From NCBI RefSeq assembly GCF_000154845.1, contig NZ_DS981450.1, forward strand, positions 1-64,000: a stretch of DNA of 64,000 nt, read 5' to 3'. Below the pieces are notes generated by a model. It was not told the DNA's origin. It saw nothing but the letters and a program-made list of their open reading frames with translations, and did not search any database. Shown here piece after piece: positions 34,095-44,800 of this stretch (within the stretch, counting starts at the first letter, position 1; each line of letters starts with the position of its first letter). The position numbers and the translations under genes were made by a program. Source of the DNA: Phocaeicola coprocola DSM 17136 (GTDB taxonomy: Bacteria > Bacteroidota > Bacteroidia > Bacteroidales > Bacteroidaceae).

Positions 34095-35009
34095 ATGAAA
34101 TTCATATATTATCTGATTTTTTTCTTCTGGTATCTGCTCTCTTTGCTGCCATTGAGGGTACTCTATTTCATATCCGACCTGCTGTTTGTACCGTTATTCT
34201 ATGGCTTGAAATATCGCCGGGATATTGTACACCGCAACATTGCCGGTTCGTTTCCGGAAAAAAGTGAAAAGGAGATTCTGAAGATAGAAAAGGAGTTCTA
34301 TCATTTTTTCTGCGATTATGTGGTAGAAACCATCAAATTGTTTTCCATGTCGAAAAAGCAGATGATGAAGCGTATGACTTTCAGCGGACTGGATGAGGTA
34401 CGCGCGGAGTTGGACAAGGCTGGGAAAAAATGTTGCTTCGTATGTCTGGGACATTATTGCAACTGGGAGTATGTAGCTTCTCTGCAATACTGGTTTCCTG
34501 AAATTCATTGCGGACAGATTTATCATCCTTTATATAATAAGGCGTTCGATAAGTTATATCTCCGCCTTCGCGGACAGTTTGGTGGTGAGTCCATTCCGAT
34601 GAAGGAGACGTTACGCCGGCTGGTTACACTCAGCAGAGGAGAAAAGAAAGTGATGATAGGCTTTATTTCCGACCAGGCGCCTGGATGGGAAGGGATGAGC
34701 CACTGGACAAAGTTTTTGCATCGGGACACTGCTTTCTTTCAAGGAACGGAACGCATAGGGCGCCGGCTGGATGCTGCCGTTTACTACCTGAAAGTAACAC
34801 GGGTAAAGCGCGGATACTATCATGCTTCTTTCGAACTGCTGACCTTGCATCCTGCCGAATTACCTGAGTATCAGCTGACGGATATGTACTCGGAGCATCT
34901 GGAGCAACAGATAAAGGAAGCTCCTGCGTATTGGCTGTGGAGTCATAACCGATGGAAACGGACAAAAGAAGAATGGTTGAAAATGTCGTGGAACACTCAA
35001 AATTCGTAG
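34095..35009 (+). CDS. LpxL/HtrB-like lipid A acyltransferase family protein
   Basis: A 304-residue protein with one N-terminal membrane helix and the acyltransferase HX4(D/E) motif in LGHYCNWEY. SDQAPGWEG and PAYWLWSHNRWKR near the C-terminus are further family blocks. Family members add a secondary fatty acid from acyl-ACP to lipid A on the inner face of the cytoplasmic membrane. Bacteroides lipid A is penta-acylated, consistent with one such enzyme. It starts an operon with a GT32 glycosyltransferase (5 bases downstream), and an MsbA-like exporter is divergent. Confidence 0.9.
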   Translation: MKFIYYLIFFFWYLLSLLPLRVLYFISDLLFVPLFYGLKYRRDIVHRNIAGSFPEKSEKEILKIEKEFYHFFCDYVVETIKLFSMSKKQMMKRMTFSGLDEVRAELDKAGKKCCFVCLGHYCNWEYVASLQYWFPEIHCGQIYHPLYNKAFDKLYLRLRGQFGGESIPMKETLRRLVTLSRGEKKVMIGFISDQAPGWEGMSHWTKFLHRDTAFFQGTERIGRRLDAAVYYLKVTRVKRGYYHASFELLTLHPAELPEYQLTDMYSEHLEQQIKEAPAYWLWSHNRWKRTKEEWLKMSWNTQNS

Positions 35010-35014
35010 ATATC

Positions 35015-35725
35015 ATGCCCCCGAAAATTATTCATTTATGCTGGTTCAGCAAGGATCCTTATCCGCTGGAAATCAAGATTTGTCTGGCAAGCTGGAAGCG
35101 TGTTCTTCCTGATTATAAGGTACGTGTCTGGACGTACGAGGATGCAAAGGCTATCGGTTGTAAATATATAGACCAGGCGCTGTCGGTCAGGAAATGGGCA
35201 TTTGCGGCAGATGTAGTCCGTTTTTATGCTGTATATAAAGAAGGTGGCGTGTATATGGACAGTGATATTTATCTGCGTAAGCGTTTCGACCGGTTTATTC
35301 CTGAAACCGGATGTGCTACGTTTAATGAGCGGTGGGAAGAAGGAGAAACCGATTATGGTATTCAGGCCGCGTTCTTTATCGGTTCAAAGGGAAATGATTT
35401 CTGTAAGGAGGTCTTTGAGTATTATCAGGAACGGGACTTTATCCGTCCTGACGGTTCGCTGGACCAGACGATTTCTCCGTATATCATGCGAAGTGTTGCG
35501 GAACGTAGGGGATATGTCTGCAAGGAGGAGGAACAGCATTTGGATGGTATACATATATATCCTACTCATTGGTTGTCGCCAAGAAGCCGCTTCAAGCATA
35601 GTCCGGATGCTTTTGGGGAACATCGGGTGTACGGAAGCTGGCGTGACCATAAGTTTGGCAGGAAACTGGAACGTTCGTTCAAGCATTTCTGTAATGCGGT
35701 AAGATTTTATCTGCTTGGCAGATAA
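35015..35725 (+). CDS. GT32-family glycosyltransferase
   Basis: A 236-residue soluble glycosyltransferase of the DXD sugar-binding (GT32, capsule/mannosyl) group. IPKIIH-type opening is seen as MPPKIIHLCWFS, and the metal and sugar-nucleotide site is GGVYMDSDIYL. The frame is open further upstream into the acyltransferase gene. The ATG at 35015 is chosen because it gives the family start and lies 5 bases after the previous stop. It probably adds a sugar to lipid A-core, O-chain or a capsule; donor and acceptor are unknown. Confidence 0.9.
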   Translation: MPPKIIHLCWFSKDPYPLEIKICLASWKRVLPDYKVRVWTYEDAKAIGCKYIDQALSVRKWAFAADVVRFYAVYKEGGVYMDSDIYLRKRFDRFIPETGCATFNERWEEGETDYGIQAAFFIGSKGNDFCKEVFEYYQERDFIRPDGSLDQTISPYIMRSVAERRGYVCKEEEQHLDGIHIYPTHWLSPRSRFKHSPDAFGEHRVYGSWRDHKFGRKLERSFKHFCNAVRFYLLGR

Positions 35726-35765
35726 TGTGACTGGATTACATGGTAAACTAAAAAATAGAGTAAGT

Positions 35766-36128
35766 ATGGCTTTTAAAAATTTACGTTTAGGTTCTGATAC
35801 ATCAAGGCTTATATTATTATTTGTCGCGATATTGCCTGCTACGGAGTCTAAGGACTGGCTCTTTTATACGGTTTCTGTCTTAATCATTGGGCTGTTTATA
35901 ATGCATGTGATTTATGCTATACAATTGTACAGAAAGGAAAAGTCTTTCTTGTGTATAACGGGCAATCTGCGGAGTGAGCTGATTGATTTGATGGTTGACA
36001 TCGCAGGGCTTATGGTAGCTTATTCTATGGATTATACTGGATATATCCGCTTTTGGTGGTTCATGATTGCTATTACGCTGGTAGGGATTCTGCTTCAACT
36101 GAAACTGAAAAATCAAAAGAAAGGATAA
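35766..36128 (+). CDS. Small membrane protein, function unknown
   Basis: A 120-residue protein from the ATG at 35766 (an in-frame TTG at 35715 overlaps the previous gene). Three or four hydrophobic segments are seen, such as WLFYTVSVLIIGLFIMHVIY and FWWFMIAITLVGILLQL, with a basic C-terminus. I do not recognise the family. It follows the GT32 gene by 40 bases on the same strand and is closed by a terminator, so it is probably the third gene of the lipid/glycan operon. Confidence 0.75.
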   Translation: MAFKNLRLGSDTSRLILLFVAILPATESKDWLFYTVSVLIIGLFIMHVIYAIQLYRKEKSFLCITGNLRSELIDLMVDIAGLMVAYSMDYTGYIRFWWFMIAITLVGILLQLKLKNQKKG

Positions 36129-36144
36129 TTGCTTAATACGATAT

Positions 36145-36187
36145 GGAAAAAGGATTTATGACATTTCAAAAGTCATAAATCCTTTTT
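36145..36187. terminator. Bidirectional terminator between convergent genes
   Basis: Arms 36145-36161 and 36171-36187 pair over about 16 bp, with T runs on both strands. It serves the small membrane-protein gene (+) and the metallophosphoesterase gene (-). Confidence 0.85.
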
Positions 36188-36198
36188 TCATCTTATAT

Positions 36199-37553
36199 TT
36201 ATTGGATACCTTTCCGCTGTTTGTATTCATCGATTCGCTTCTGGAAGGCTTCTTCTTTTTTTCCGCCGTTGGAATGGAATATCAGTGCTTCGGGAATCTC
36301 TTTTCCACGGTCTTCCAGTCGGGATTTTCCGGTTTTATCTTTTATTATATCGACAGCATCGTATAAGTCGTTGGTCGTGGCATCGTAGGCGTTCATGGTG
36401 AGGGTGTCGCCATGTACACGGATTTGCTGATAGTAACGGCTACCTGTTCCGAACTTGTCGAACCGCTTGTCGAACTCAATGTAGTAGTTTTTGGGTGAGC
36501 AGTGACTGACTGTATAAACAGGTGCTTGGGCTTCTCCATTTTCACCGTGGGCAGTCATACGGGCATAAGCGTGTTCGTGTCCTTGCAGTACGAGATCGAC
36601 TCCATATTCCTCAACCAGCGGGTTGAACATGGTACGTTGAAACAGGTTGTTCATACTGCCTTTAATGGAGTATAGCGGATGATGAAGTACGACGATCTTC
36701 CATCGTGCATTGCTTTTCTTGAGCTGTTCTTCTAACCATTTTTTCTGAGTCCACAGGTAGAAGAACTCGCGGTTACTGTCGAGACAGAAGATTTGCATGT
36801 CGTTATACTTCAGAGTATATACTTGATTTTCGCCTACCATTGAGTCGAGATAGTATGAAAATACCAGTGAGAAGCGGCGTTCCAGTTTGCGAATGATGTA
36901 TTTCAGGTATTCGTGGTTTCCTGTAACGGTGATGACAGGGTATTGTTGTCCGATGGAATCCAGCCCGCGATATGTTTCTTCCCAGCGTTGTTCAGTTGGA
37001 CGTTCGGTCAGATCGCCTCCGAAAACTCTGTATCGGGATGACGTTGCAATGCTTCACGGAAAAAATGGTTTGCTTTCCCGTTGATGCTGTCTTGCACATC
37101 GCCTACATACATGAATGAATAATCGTTGCGGGTAGACTGATTGTATGTACGGAAGCTATACCAGGATGAGGTCTTGCCTTCATTACAAACGCGGTAAGTA
37201 TAATAGCGGTCAGGTTGTAAGGTACGGAGTTTGGCAACGTAGTATGCTGCCTTTCCGCTACGTGACTGGAAAATTTCTCCTTGTACATCGATTTGTATGG
37301 TATCTTTCGAAAGTGTATCTACCAATTCGACATGCGACGGTACGACTATAGAGTCGTACTGCCAGCTGATATTGCGCGACAGTTCGTTTTCATCGCCGAA
37401 AGTGAGTAGTACTCGTCCGGGTTCTGACTGCGGTGCATAAGGAAGTTCTGCTTCGTTGTGGAACCATGCGCTCCAGCGTGAATTGATCCACAGTGCGAGT
37501 GCCGCGATGACAATCAATGTGATGCTAAGTCGGATGATAGTTTTCTTTTTCAT
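36199..37553 (-). pseudogene. Purple-acid-phosphatase-like metallophosphoesterase, frameshifted
   Basis: Two frames together make one complete protein. The first part (37553 to about 37020) has an N-terminal membrane anchor, a fibronectin-like domain (DRYYTYRVCNEGKTSSWYSF) and FMYVGDVQDS, ending HPDTEF. The second, shifted frame continues GGDLTERPTEQRW, then TGNHEY, VVLHHPLY and GHEHAY, the metal-binding motifs of purple acid phosphatase-like enzymes. The total length is one base short of a multiple of three. One extra T in the T run at 37021-37026 (minus strand) would restore EFFGGDL. This is either a homopolymer sequencing error or a recent mutation; all catalytic motifs are otherwise intact. 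Export to the periplasm is likely. Confidence 0.85.
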
Positions 37554-37578
37554 GTTGTAACAGATTGTTATTCGGTTA

Positions 37579-37586
37579 CAAAGATA
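37579..37586 (-). promoter_or_regulatory. Bacteroides -7 box for the metallophosphoesterase
   Basis: CAAAGATA on the plus strand reads TATCTTTG on the minus strand, 25 bases upstream of the ATG at 37553. Confidence 0.55.
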
Positions 37587-37678
37587 GAAAATGGTACTTT
37601 AAATTTCTTATATTGTGTTCTGTTTTACAGAAAAGTTATTTTAAAATAAGGTCTTGAGAGGGTTTGGAAAATAATCGT

Positions 37679-37686
37679 TAACTTTG
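37679..37686 (+). promoter_or_regulatory. Bacteroides -7 box (TAACTTTG) for the LtaS-like gene
   Basis: TAACTTTG matches TAnnTTTG, 28 bases before the ATG at 37715. Confidence 0.55.
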
Positions 37687-37714
37687 TCGCTCTTAACCTC
37701 CAAAAACATTGGCA

Positions 37715-39679
37715 ATGAAAAAAGAATTGTTTTCGAATGTCTTTTCCTTGATATGGAATTTGTTCATTATCTATGTGTGTTATTCGCTTTGCCGTTTGAC
37801 TTTTTTGCTTGAGAATTTCCGTCTGTTCAGTGAGAACTTGACAGGAGAATATGCGCTGAATATGTTCGGAGCAGGTATTATTTTTGATACGACGGCCATT
37901 TTGTATAGCAATGCCTTGTTTATTTTATTGTTTCTGCTGCCGTTTCATTGGAAAGAGAATGCTACCTTTTATAAGGTTGTCCGCTGGATTTTTACGGTAG
38001 TCAATGGCTTTTTCCTGATATCGAATCTGGTAGACTGTGTGTATTTCCGTTTTTCCGGACGGCGTACTACCATGAGTGTCTTTCAGGAATTTAGCAATGA
38101 GGGTGGGGGTAATCTGGCTTCTATCTTCATGGATGAGTTTATTTCGCACTGGTATCTGGTGGTATTGGCGGCAGTGTTCTGTTATGCTATTTATAAATTG
38201 TATCGGGCACCACGGAATATTCCGGTATATAGCAAGTGGCAATATTATCTGATACAGACCGTTACTTTGCTGGTTGCCATACTGTTTACAGTATTTGGTA
38301 TGCGTGGAGGTATGACAACTGCTACACGTCCGATTACCATTAGTAATGCCAATCAGTATGTCGACCGGCCGCTGGATGCGGGGGTGGTGCTGAATACACC
38401 GTTTTCTATTTTCCGTACACTCGGGAAAAAGGCTTTTATTGTTCCCGACTATATGCCCGAAAGTGAAGCACTTGCCGTATATTCTCCGGTACATGTTCCT
38501 GCCGATTCAGTACAGTTCAAGCCGATGAATGTGGTTGTGATTATTTGGGAAAGCTTTACGAAAGAATTTGTAGGCAAGCTGAATCCTGATCTGGATAACG
38601 GGACATATAAGGGTTATACACCGTTTATCGATTCACTGTTGACAAAGAGTCTGAGTTTTACATATACTTATGCCAACGGGCGAAAGAGTATCGAGGGAAT
38701 GCCTTCGGTCTTGTCGTCCATACCGAGTTTTGTTGAGCCGTTCTTCCTTACACCGGCTTCGCTGAACGATGTATCCAGCATTGCAGGTGAGCTGACTAAG
38801 AACAAAGGATATTATTCGGCTTTCTTCCATGGGGCTATGAACGGTTCGATGGGATTTCAGGCCTTTGCTCGTTCAGTAGGATTTACTGATTATTACGGAC
38901 GTACGGAGTATAATGAAGATCCTCGCTATCACGGTGATGATGATTTCGACGGTACATGGGCTATCTGGGACGAAGAGTTTCTGCAATACTATTGTGATAA
39001 GATGACAGAATTTAAGCAGCCGTTTGTTACTTCCGTATTTACGGCAAGTTCACATCATCCGTTTGCAATACCAGCATGTTATGAAGGAAAGTTTCCAGAC
39101 GGACCAACTCCGCTTCAGCGTTGTATCGGCTACACGGATCATGCCTTGCAGCTCTTTTTTGAGAAAGCTTCCCGTCAGCCTTGGTTCAATAATACATTGT
39201 TTGTGATAACTGCCGATCATACCAGCTTTGGTACATATCCAGAGTATATGACCGACTTGGGTTTGTATAGTGTTCCTATCTTGTTTTATGCTCCCGGTAT
39301 GCCGGAACTTCGCGGTATGGAGGACAAGATTGTCGAGCAGATAGATATTATGCCGACTGTACTGGGATTGCTGGGTTATGATCGCCCATATATCAGTTTC
39401 GGACAGGATGCACTCCAAACTCCGGCTGCTGAGAAATTCTCAGTGAATAATGTAATGGGTACAAATGTCTATCAGTTTGTAAAGGGAGATTACATGATTC
39501 AGTTCGATGGAGAGAAAGTGCTGAAAGCTTATCGTTACCGTACCGACCGTTTACTGAAAGATGATGTGAAGGATACCATGCCTCAGGACACACTTCGGGC
39601 TATGGAAACACAAGTGAAATCGTTTATCCAGCAGTATATGCAACGTATGAACTCGAATGATCTGGTTTACAGAGAGTAA
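37715..39679 (+). CDS. LtaS/sulfatase-like membrane phosphotransferase
   Basis: A protein of about 654 residues with five hydrophobic segments, then an exported alkaline-phosphatase-fold domain. The metal-site motif is VVVIIWESFTKEFVG, the probable nucleophile is Ser in GRKSIEGMPSVLSSIPS, and FVITADHTSFG carries metal ligands. Family members move phosphoglycerol or phosphoethanolamine from lipids to surface glycans or lipid A. Gram-negative Bacteroides lack lipoteichoic acid, so glycan or lipid A decoration is more likely. The start at 37715 is preferred to an in-frame TTG at 37709. A 25-bp bidirectional terminator follows. Confidence 0.88.
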   Translation: MKKELFSNVFSLIWNLFIIYVCYSLCRLTFLLENFRLFSENLTGEYALNMFGAGIIFDTTAILYSNALFILLFLLPFHWKENATFYKVVRWIFTVVNGFFLISNLVDCVYFRFSGRRTTMSVFQEFSNEGGGNLASIFMDEFISHWYLVVLAAVFCYAIYKLYRAPRNIPVYSKWQYYLIQTVTLLVAILFTVFGMRGGMTTATRPITISNANQYVDRPLDAGVVLNTPFSIFRTLGKKAFIVPDYMPESEALAVYSPVHVPADSVQFKPMNVVVIIWESFTKEFVGKLNPDLDNGTYKGYTPFIDSLLTKSLSFTYTYANGRKSIEGMPSVLSSIPSFVEPFFLTPASLNDVSSIAGELTKNKGYYSAFFHGAMNGSMGFQAFARSVGFTDYYGRTEYNEDPRYHGDDDFDGTWAIWDEEFLQYYCDKMTEFKQPFVTSVFTASSHHPFAIPACYEGKFPDGPTPLQRCIGYTDHALQLFFEKASRQPWFNNTLFVITADHTSFGTYPEYMTDLGLYSVPILFYAPGMPELRGMEDKIVEQIDIMPTVLGLLGYDRPYISFGQDALQTPAAEKFSVNNVMGTNVYQFVKGDYMIQFDGEKVLKAYRYRTDRLLKDDVKDTMPQDTLRAMETQVKSFIQQYMQRMNSNDLVYRE

Positions 39680-39810
39680 GTTCGCTTTGTGTCAAACTCT
39701 GCAAAGAATATAATAATTTTCTATAACTATTGCTTATGGTTGTTGCTCTATTTTGAAAAAGAATGGAGTGAAACTCTCCTTCTTTTAATGGACGAAAGGT
39801 TTTAATAGTT

Positions 39811-39880
39811 AGCTATATATAAAACAGCCCTGTCAGATTCAGCTTTTAAAGTGAATGACAGGGCTGTTTTATATATAGTT
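39811..39880. terminator. 25-bp bidirectional terminator between LtaS-like gene and typA
   Basis: Bases 39811-39835 and 39856-39880 are reverse complements with one G-T wobble, around a 20-base loop. It lies between two convergent genes, and A/T runs flank the GC core on both strands. Confidence 0.88.
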
Positions 39881-39947
39881 AAATCTAAAATCAGATTAAA
39901 AGTTTATTTTCTGAAGTTGAAATTTAGCTTTTATTCTGTATTCTTTA

Positions 39948-41750
39948 TCAGTTCTTATTTGCGCGCTTACGTTCTGTTTCATCCAGAATGACTTTACGCA
40001 TACGCATGCTCTTTGGAGTTACTTCTACATATTCGTCTTCTTTGATGTATTCCAAAGCTTCTTCCAGTGAGAAGATTACCGGAGGAATGATACGAGCTTT
40101 ATCATCCGATCCGGAAGCACGCATGTTTGTCAGTTTCTTCGATTTGGTAACGTTGATGACAAGGTCGTTTTCGTGAACATGTTCTCCTACTACCTGACCA
40201 GCATATACTTCATCCTGCGGGTAAATAAAGAATTTTCCACGGTCTTGCAGCTTGTCGATAGCATAAGCAAACGCTGTTCCGCTTTCCATTGCAATCATAG
40301 AACCATTAGTACGGCGAGGAATTTCACCCTTATATGGCTGATATTCTTTAAAGCGGTGAGCCATGATAGCTTCTCCCTGTGAAGCTGTCAGTACATTGGT
40401 ACGCAGACCGATGATACCACGTGAAGGCATGTCGAATTCGATGTTTACGCGGTCACCCTGAGTTTCCATAGAAACCATTTCACCTTTACGGCGTGTTACC
40501 ATATCAATCATCTTGCTGGCAAACTCTTCGGGTACGCTGATGGTCAGTTCTTCAATCGGTTCGCATTTTACACCGTCTATTTCTTTGAAGATAACCTGAG
40601 GCTGTCCTACCTGAAGTTCGTATCCTTCGCGGCGCATGGTTTCAATCAATACAGACAAGTGCAATACACCACGTCCGGAAACAATCCATTTTCCATCTTC
40701 ATTTTCTGTCTTGCGTACACGTAATGCCAAGTTCTTGTCAAGCTCTTTCATCAGGCGGTCGTGGATGTGACGTGAAGTAACAAACTTACCTTCCTTGCCA
40801 AAGAACGGAGAATCGTTGATAGTGAACAGCATACTCATGGTCGGTTCATCGATAGCAATAGGTGGCAGTGGTTCCGGATTTTCAAAATCGCAGATAGTAT
40901 CACCGATTTCGAATCCTTCTATACCGATAAGTGCACAGATATCACCTGAAGAAACTGATTCTACCTTTTTGCGGCCCAATCCTTCGAAAGTGTGAACTTC
41001 CTTGATCTTAGATTTCACCATTGTTCCGTCACGTTTAGCCAATGTGATATTCATGCCTTCGCGAAGTGTTCCGCGATGTACACGACCTACGGCTATACGT
41101 CCGGTATATGAAGAATAATCAAGAGAGGTAATCAGCATTTGTGGAGTACCATCCAATTGATGAGGAGCCGGTATATATTTAACGATAGCATCCAATAATG
41201 GAGTAATAGTGCCGGTAGGAGTTCTCCAGTCTTCGCCCATCCAGTTATTCTTTGCAGAACCGTAAAGAACAGGGAAGTCAAGCTGGTCTTCTGTAGCGTT
41301 GAGGCTGAACATCAGGTCGAATACCATTTCGTAAACTTCTTCCGGACGGCAGTTTGGCTTATCTACCTTGTTGACAACAACAATAGGTTTCAATCCGATC
41401 TGTAAAGCCTTTTGCAATACAAAGCGTGTCTGTGGCATCGGACCTTCGAACGCATCAACCAGCAGGATGCATCCGTCTGCCATGTTCAAAACTCGTTCTA
41501 CTTCTCCACCGAAGTCGGCGTGTCCCGGAGTATCGATAATGTTGATTTTTGTACCGTTGTAATTGATGGATACGTTTTTAGAAAGGATAGTTATACCTCT
41601 TTCACGTTCCAGATCATTGTTATCCAGTACCAATTCGCCATTGGCTTGGTCATTGCGGAATAAGTGTCCCGCCAGCATCATTTTGTCCACCAGTGTAGTT
41701 TTTCCGTGGTCTACGTGGGCAATAATGGCAATGTTTCTAATATCTTGCAT
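39948..41750 (-). CDS. typA: Translational GTPase TypA/BipA
   Basis: A 600-residue ribosome-associated GTPase related to EF-G and LepA, needed for 50S assembly or growth under stress. The G domain has [15 protein letters not shown] (G1), RGITI (G2), DTPGHADF (G3) and NKVDKP (G4). Domains II, III, V and the BipA-specific C-terminal domain follow in normal length. The start at 41750 ([10 protein letters not shown]) is preferred to an in-frame start 24 bases upstream because homologues begin here and a -7 box is correctly placed. Confidence 0.96.
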   Translation of the reverse strand: MQDIRNIAIIAHVDHGKTTLVDKMMLAGHLFRNDQANGELVLDNNDLERERGITILSKNVSINYNGTKINIIDTPGHADFGGEVERVLNMADGCILLVDAFEGPMPQTRFVLQKALQIGLKPIVVVNKVDKPNCRPEEVYEMVFDLMFSLNATEDQLDFPVLYGSAKNNWMGEDWRTPTGTITPLLDAIVKYIPAPHQLDGTPQMLITSLDYSSYTGRIAVGRVHRGTLREGMNITLAKRDGTMVKSKIKEVHTFEGLGRKKVESVSSGDICALIGIEGFEIGDTICDFENPEPLPPIAIDEPTMSMLFTINDSPFFGKEGKFVTSRHIHDRLMKELDKNLALRVRKTENEDGKWIVSGRGVLHLSVLIETMRREGYELQVGQPQVIFKEIDGVKCEPIEELTISVPEEFASKMIDMVTRRKGEMVSMETQGDRVNIEFDMPSRGIIGLRTNVLTASQGEAIMAHRFKEYQPYKGEIPRRTNGSMIAMESGTAFAYAIDKLQDRGKFFIYPQDEVYAGQVVGEHVHENDLVINVTKSKKLTNMRASGSDDKARIIPPVIFSLEEALEYIKEDEYVEVTPKSMRMRKVILDETERKRANKN

Positions 41751-41771
41751 ACTATACCTATAATTTGGTTG

Positions 41772-41779
41772 CAAATTTA
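41772..41779 (-). promoter_or_regulatory. Bacteroides -7 box for typA
   Basis: CAAATTTA on the plus strand reads TAAATTTG on the minus strand, 21 bases upstream of the ATG at 41750. Confidence 0.5.
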
Positions 41780-41858
41780 CTACTTTTTTATTGAACGCAA
41801 AAACGTAAAGATACAGAAGTTTTTATTTATTCTGATATGAGCGTAATAAACTGTGTCT

Positions 41859-44800
41859 TTAGAGTTTGTCTAAGTCTATTTTCATATATTTTATAAGTTC
41901 TCTGCGCCAGGTAAAGGTGATATGTAGTTTTCCATCTTTTCCTTGTATGATTGCAGGATAGGAGTATTCACGTATCGGAGAATCTTCCAAAGTAAGTACA
42001 GGTTTCCAGTGGATACCATCCTCGGATAAAGCAAGGTTGAGTGGAGTACGCACTGCTTTTTTTGCACGAAGCTGTGGCTTGGAGTTATTGTAGACTAATA
42101 CATGTCTTCCATCTTTCAATGTAACAGCATCGGTTCCGGAGTTATTGTTGGGAAGTTCGTCGATCAGGGTCACTTTGCTCCAGGTTGTTCCATTATCTTT
42201 GCTCCATGAGGTTGCCAGATGGGAGTTTCGTGTACGGCAGATTACTTGTAGCGTTCCATCCTTATGCTTGAGTATACTGGGCTGGATAACTTGTATGGGA
42301 CGTTTCAAGGAATCATCAGCTCCGATACCTTGATGCTGGCTGAGAAACTCTTGTTCTGCATCTATCGGACCTGTTGTTTTCCATGTCTTTCCCATGTCGT
42401 CAGAATATTCCATATGTATGCGCCAGCCGGCATTTCCTTCCGTGCTTGACGGACAAATGATTCTTCCGTTTATGAATTCAGGTTTATTTTTAATGGGACC
42501 TAAAAAGCCTTTGGGAAGCGGTTCACGTTTGCTCCAGGTTTTTCCTCCATCCTTTGAACGTACCAACCAGCCCGTCCAGTCGGGAACGTTTAATCCTATT
42601 TTGAAGAAAAGTAGCAGGTCGCCTCCCGGAACTTGAAACAGGACTGGGTTCCAACAAGCTTTACGATGATCTTTTATGTCGGCGGTTACACCGGCTATGG
42701 TTGCATCAGGATCGTCTAAATCGAACACACCGTCGGCTGCTTTTATCGGTGCAGTCCATGTATTGCTGTCATGAGATTTACGGCATACCCAGATACATAC
42801 ATCGGGATTGCGTTCTTTTGTGCCACCGAAGAAAGCAGTTACCAAATCGCCATTGTCGAGTTCTACAATCGTAGAGGCATGACATTCGGGGAAAGGAGCC
42901 TTTTCATATAGAAATTCATTTTGAATAACAGCGGGATGAATAGCTGGTATTTCTACTGCATAATGATATTTTCCCGATCCTATTTGCTGTATGCTGCCAT
43001 CAGGGAAATGGACTTCTGCTGTGGTATTGCAGGGGATGGTGATGTCCCACTCTACATGAGTCAGTGTCTTTTTCCACCGGCTTTCTATTTTGCCATACAA
43101 TGAACGATAAGAGGCGTTTACCCAGAATAAGTTCTGGATGCTGAAATCAGGTTTTAATATAATGTGTTTAAATCCTGTCTTTTCACGGTCACTACGTATC
43201 CCAGCTGCGTTTTCATAACACCATGGCAGTAAGTCGCCCAGCAGCATAACATGATTTCCGCTATTCATTGCTGGGTTAGCGGTATTGCCATTCCATAATT
43301 CCCATATCGTAGTAGCTCCTTGCTGAGCCATATATCCCCAGGAAGGGTAGGTTTTGTTTGATGCAAGTAAGAATGCTACATCGGAAAAACCTCTTCGGGA
43401 GAGTTCACGCAAGAGCCATTGTACTCCAATGACTCCGCAACCTATATGACCTCCGTTTCGGAGAATGGTATTGGCTATGATTTGGCCTGTAACATCTTTC
43501 TGGCAATCTTCTGGTACAATATCGAATGCCAAAGGCAACAGATTGGCTGTGACAGTATTATTACTGTAGCGGATGCTATCCGGATAGAGTGGGTTACCGG
43601 GTTTTTGTGAAGTCCCGCGTTCGATGTGCAGATATTTTTTATTGAAAGCATCTTTCATTTCTTTGGCCCATGCTTGCCATTGGTTTCTATCCTCTTCAAG
43701 ATTCTGGAGGGATGCAAAACGGCTCATCATATCAAGAAGCTTAATGTAATATGCTGTAGATATCAGGGTTCCGTCGGTTATACGTGCAGAATCTTTGCTG
43801 TGAATCAGTTCCAGAGATTCTGGTGGAACACACCAGTCACCGTATCTGTCTTTGGTAATTAATCCGTCTTTTAGATATTCTTTATGAAGATGTAACATCC
43901 ACTTGCGAATGTAAGGATAACAGCGTTCTATGGGTTCACGATTTCCAAACTGTGTATACAGCATGTCGCAGGCAAAAGGTAAAGCTGCCGGCCATGTAAC
44001 ATTGTCGCTGTAGTACATCCAGAAGGCTGGGGCCACATCGGGAATGCAGCCATCTTCGCGTTGGGCCTCACAGATGTCGCGTGTCCATTTACTATATAAT
44101 GTGCTGTTATCGAATAAAAAGCTTTCTCCCCAGCAGCCCATTGTGCGGTCGCCGAGCCAAGGTTGACGTTCGTCACGCTGCGGACAGTCTACTGGCATAC
44201 CTTTATAATTATCAAGTATTCCCCACCATGCATTTTGGTGAATGCGGTTTAATGTGGTATCAGAACATTCGAATGTTCCGATTGGTTCCAGGTTATCACT
44301 GACAACTTCTCCCGTGAAATCAGACAGTTTAGCATTTTTATATCCACTGATTTCTACAAAACGGAATCCGTGATAAACAAATCGTGGAGCCCATGTCGCC
44401 CCATTCTCTTTTCCGTTACATATATAAAAGTCGGTAGATTCCGCATGTCGGAAATTATCCCGGTACAGTTCGCCGTTAGCGGAGAGCGTTTCAGAAAAAC
44501 GCAGTCGGATTGTATCGCCCGTATTTCCCTTTATTTTCATACGAATCCATCCGGCGATGTTTTGTCCTAAATCGAGTATGTATTTATCTCCTAGAGGAGA
44601 GATTTTGATGGGCTTAATTGTTTGTACGATAGTCATTGGGGAAGTCATTTGAGAGCGGAGAGTACCTCCCGGCATACCTACTCGTTCGGCTTCGAGCCAC
44701 TGACTGTCATCGTAACCGGGTTTTGTCCAGTCGCCTAATTCATAGCGTGCATCGTAAATTTCTCCATCATATTCGTTATTGCTGCGTATGGGACCATTGG

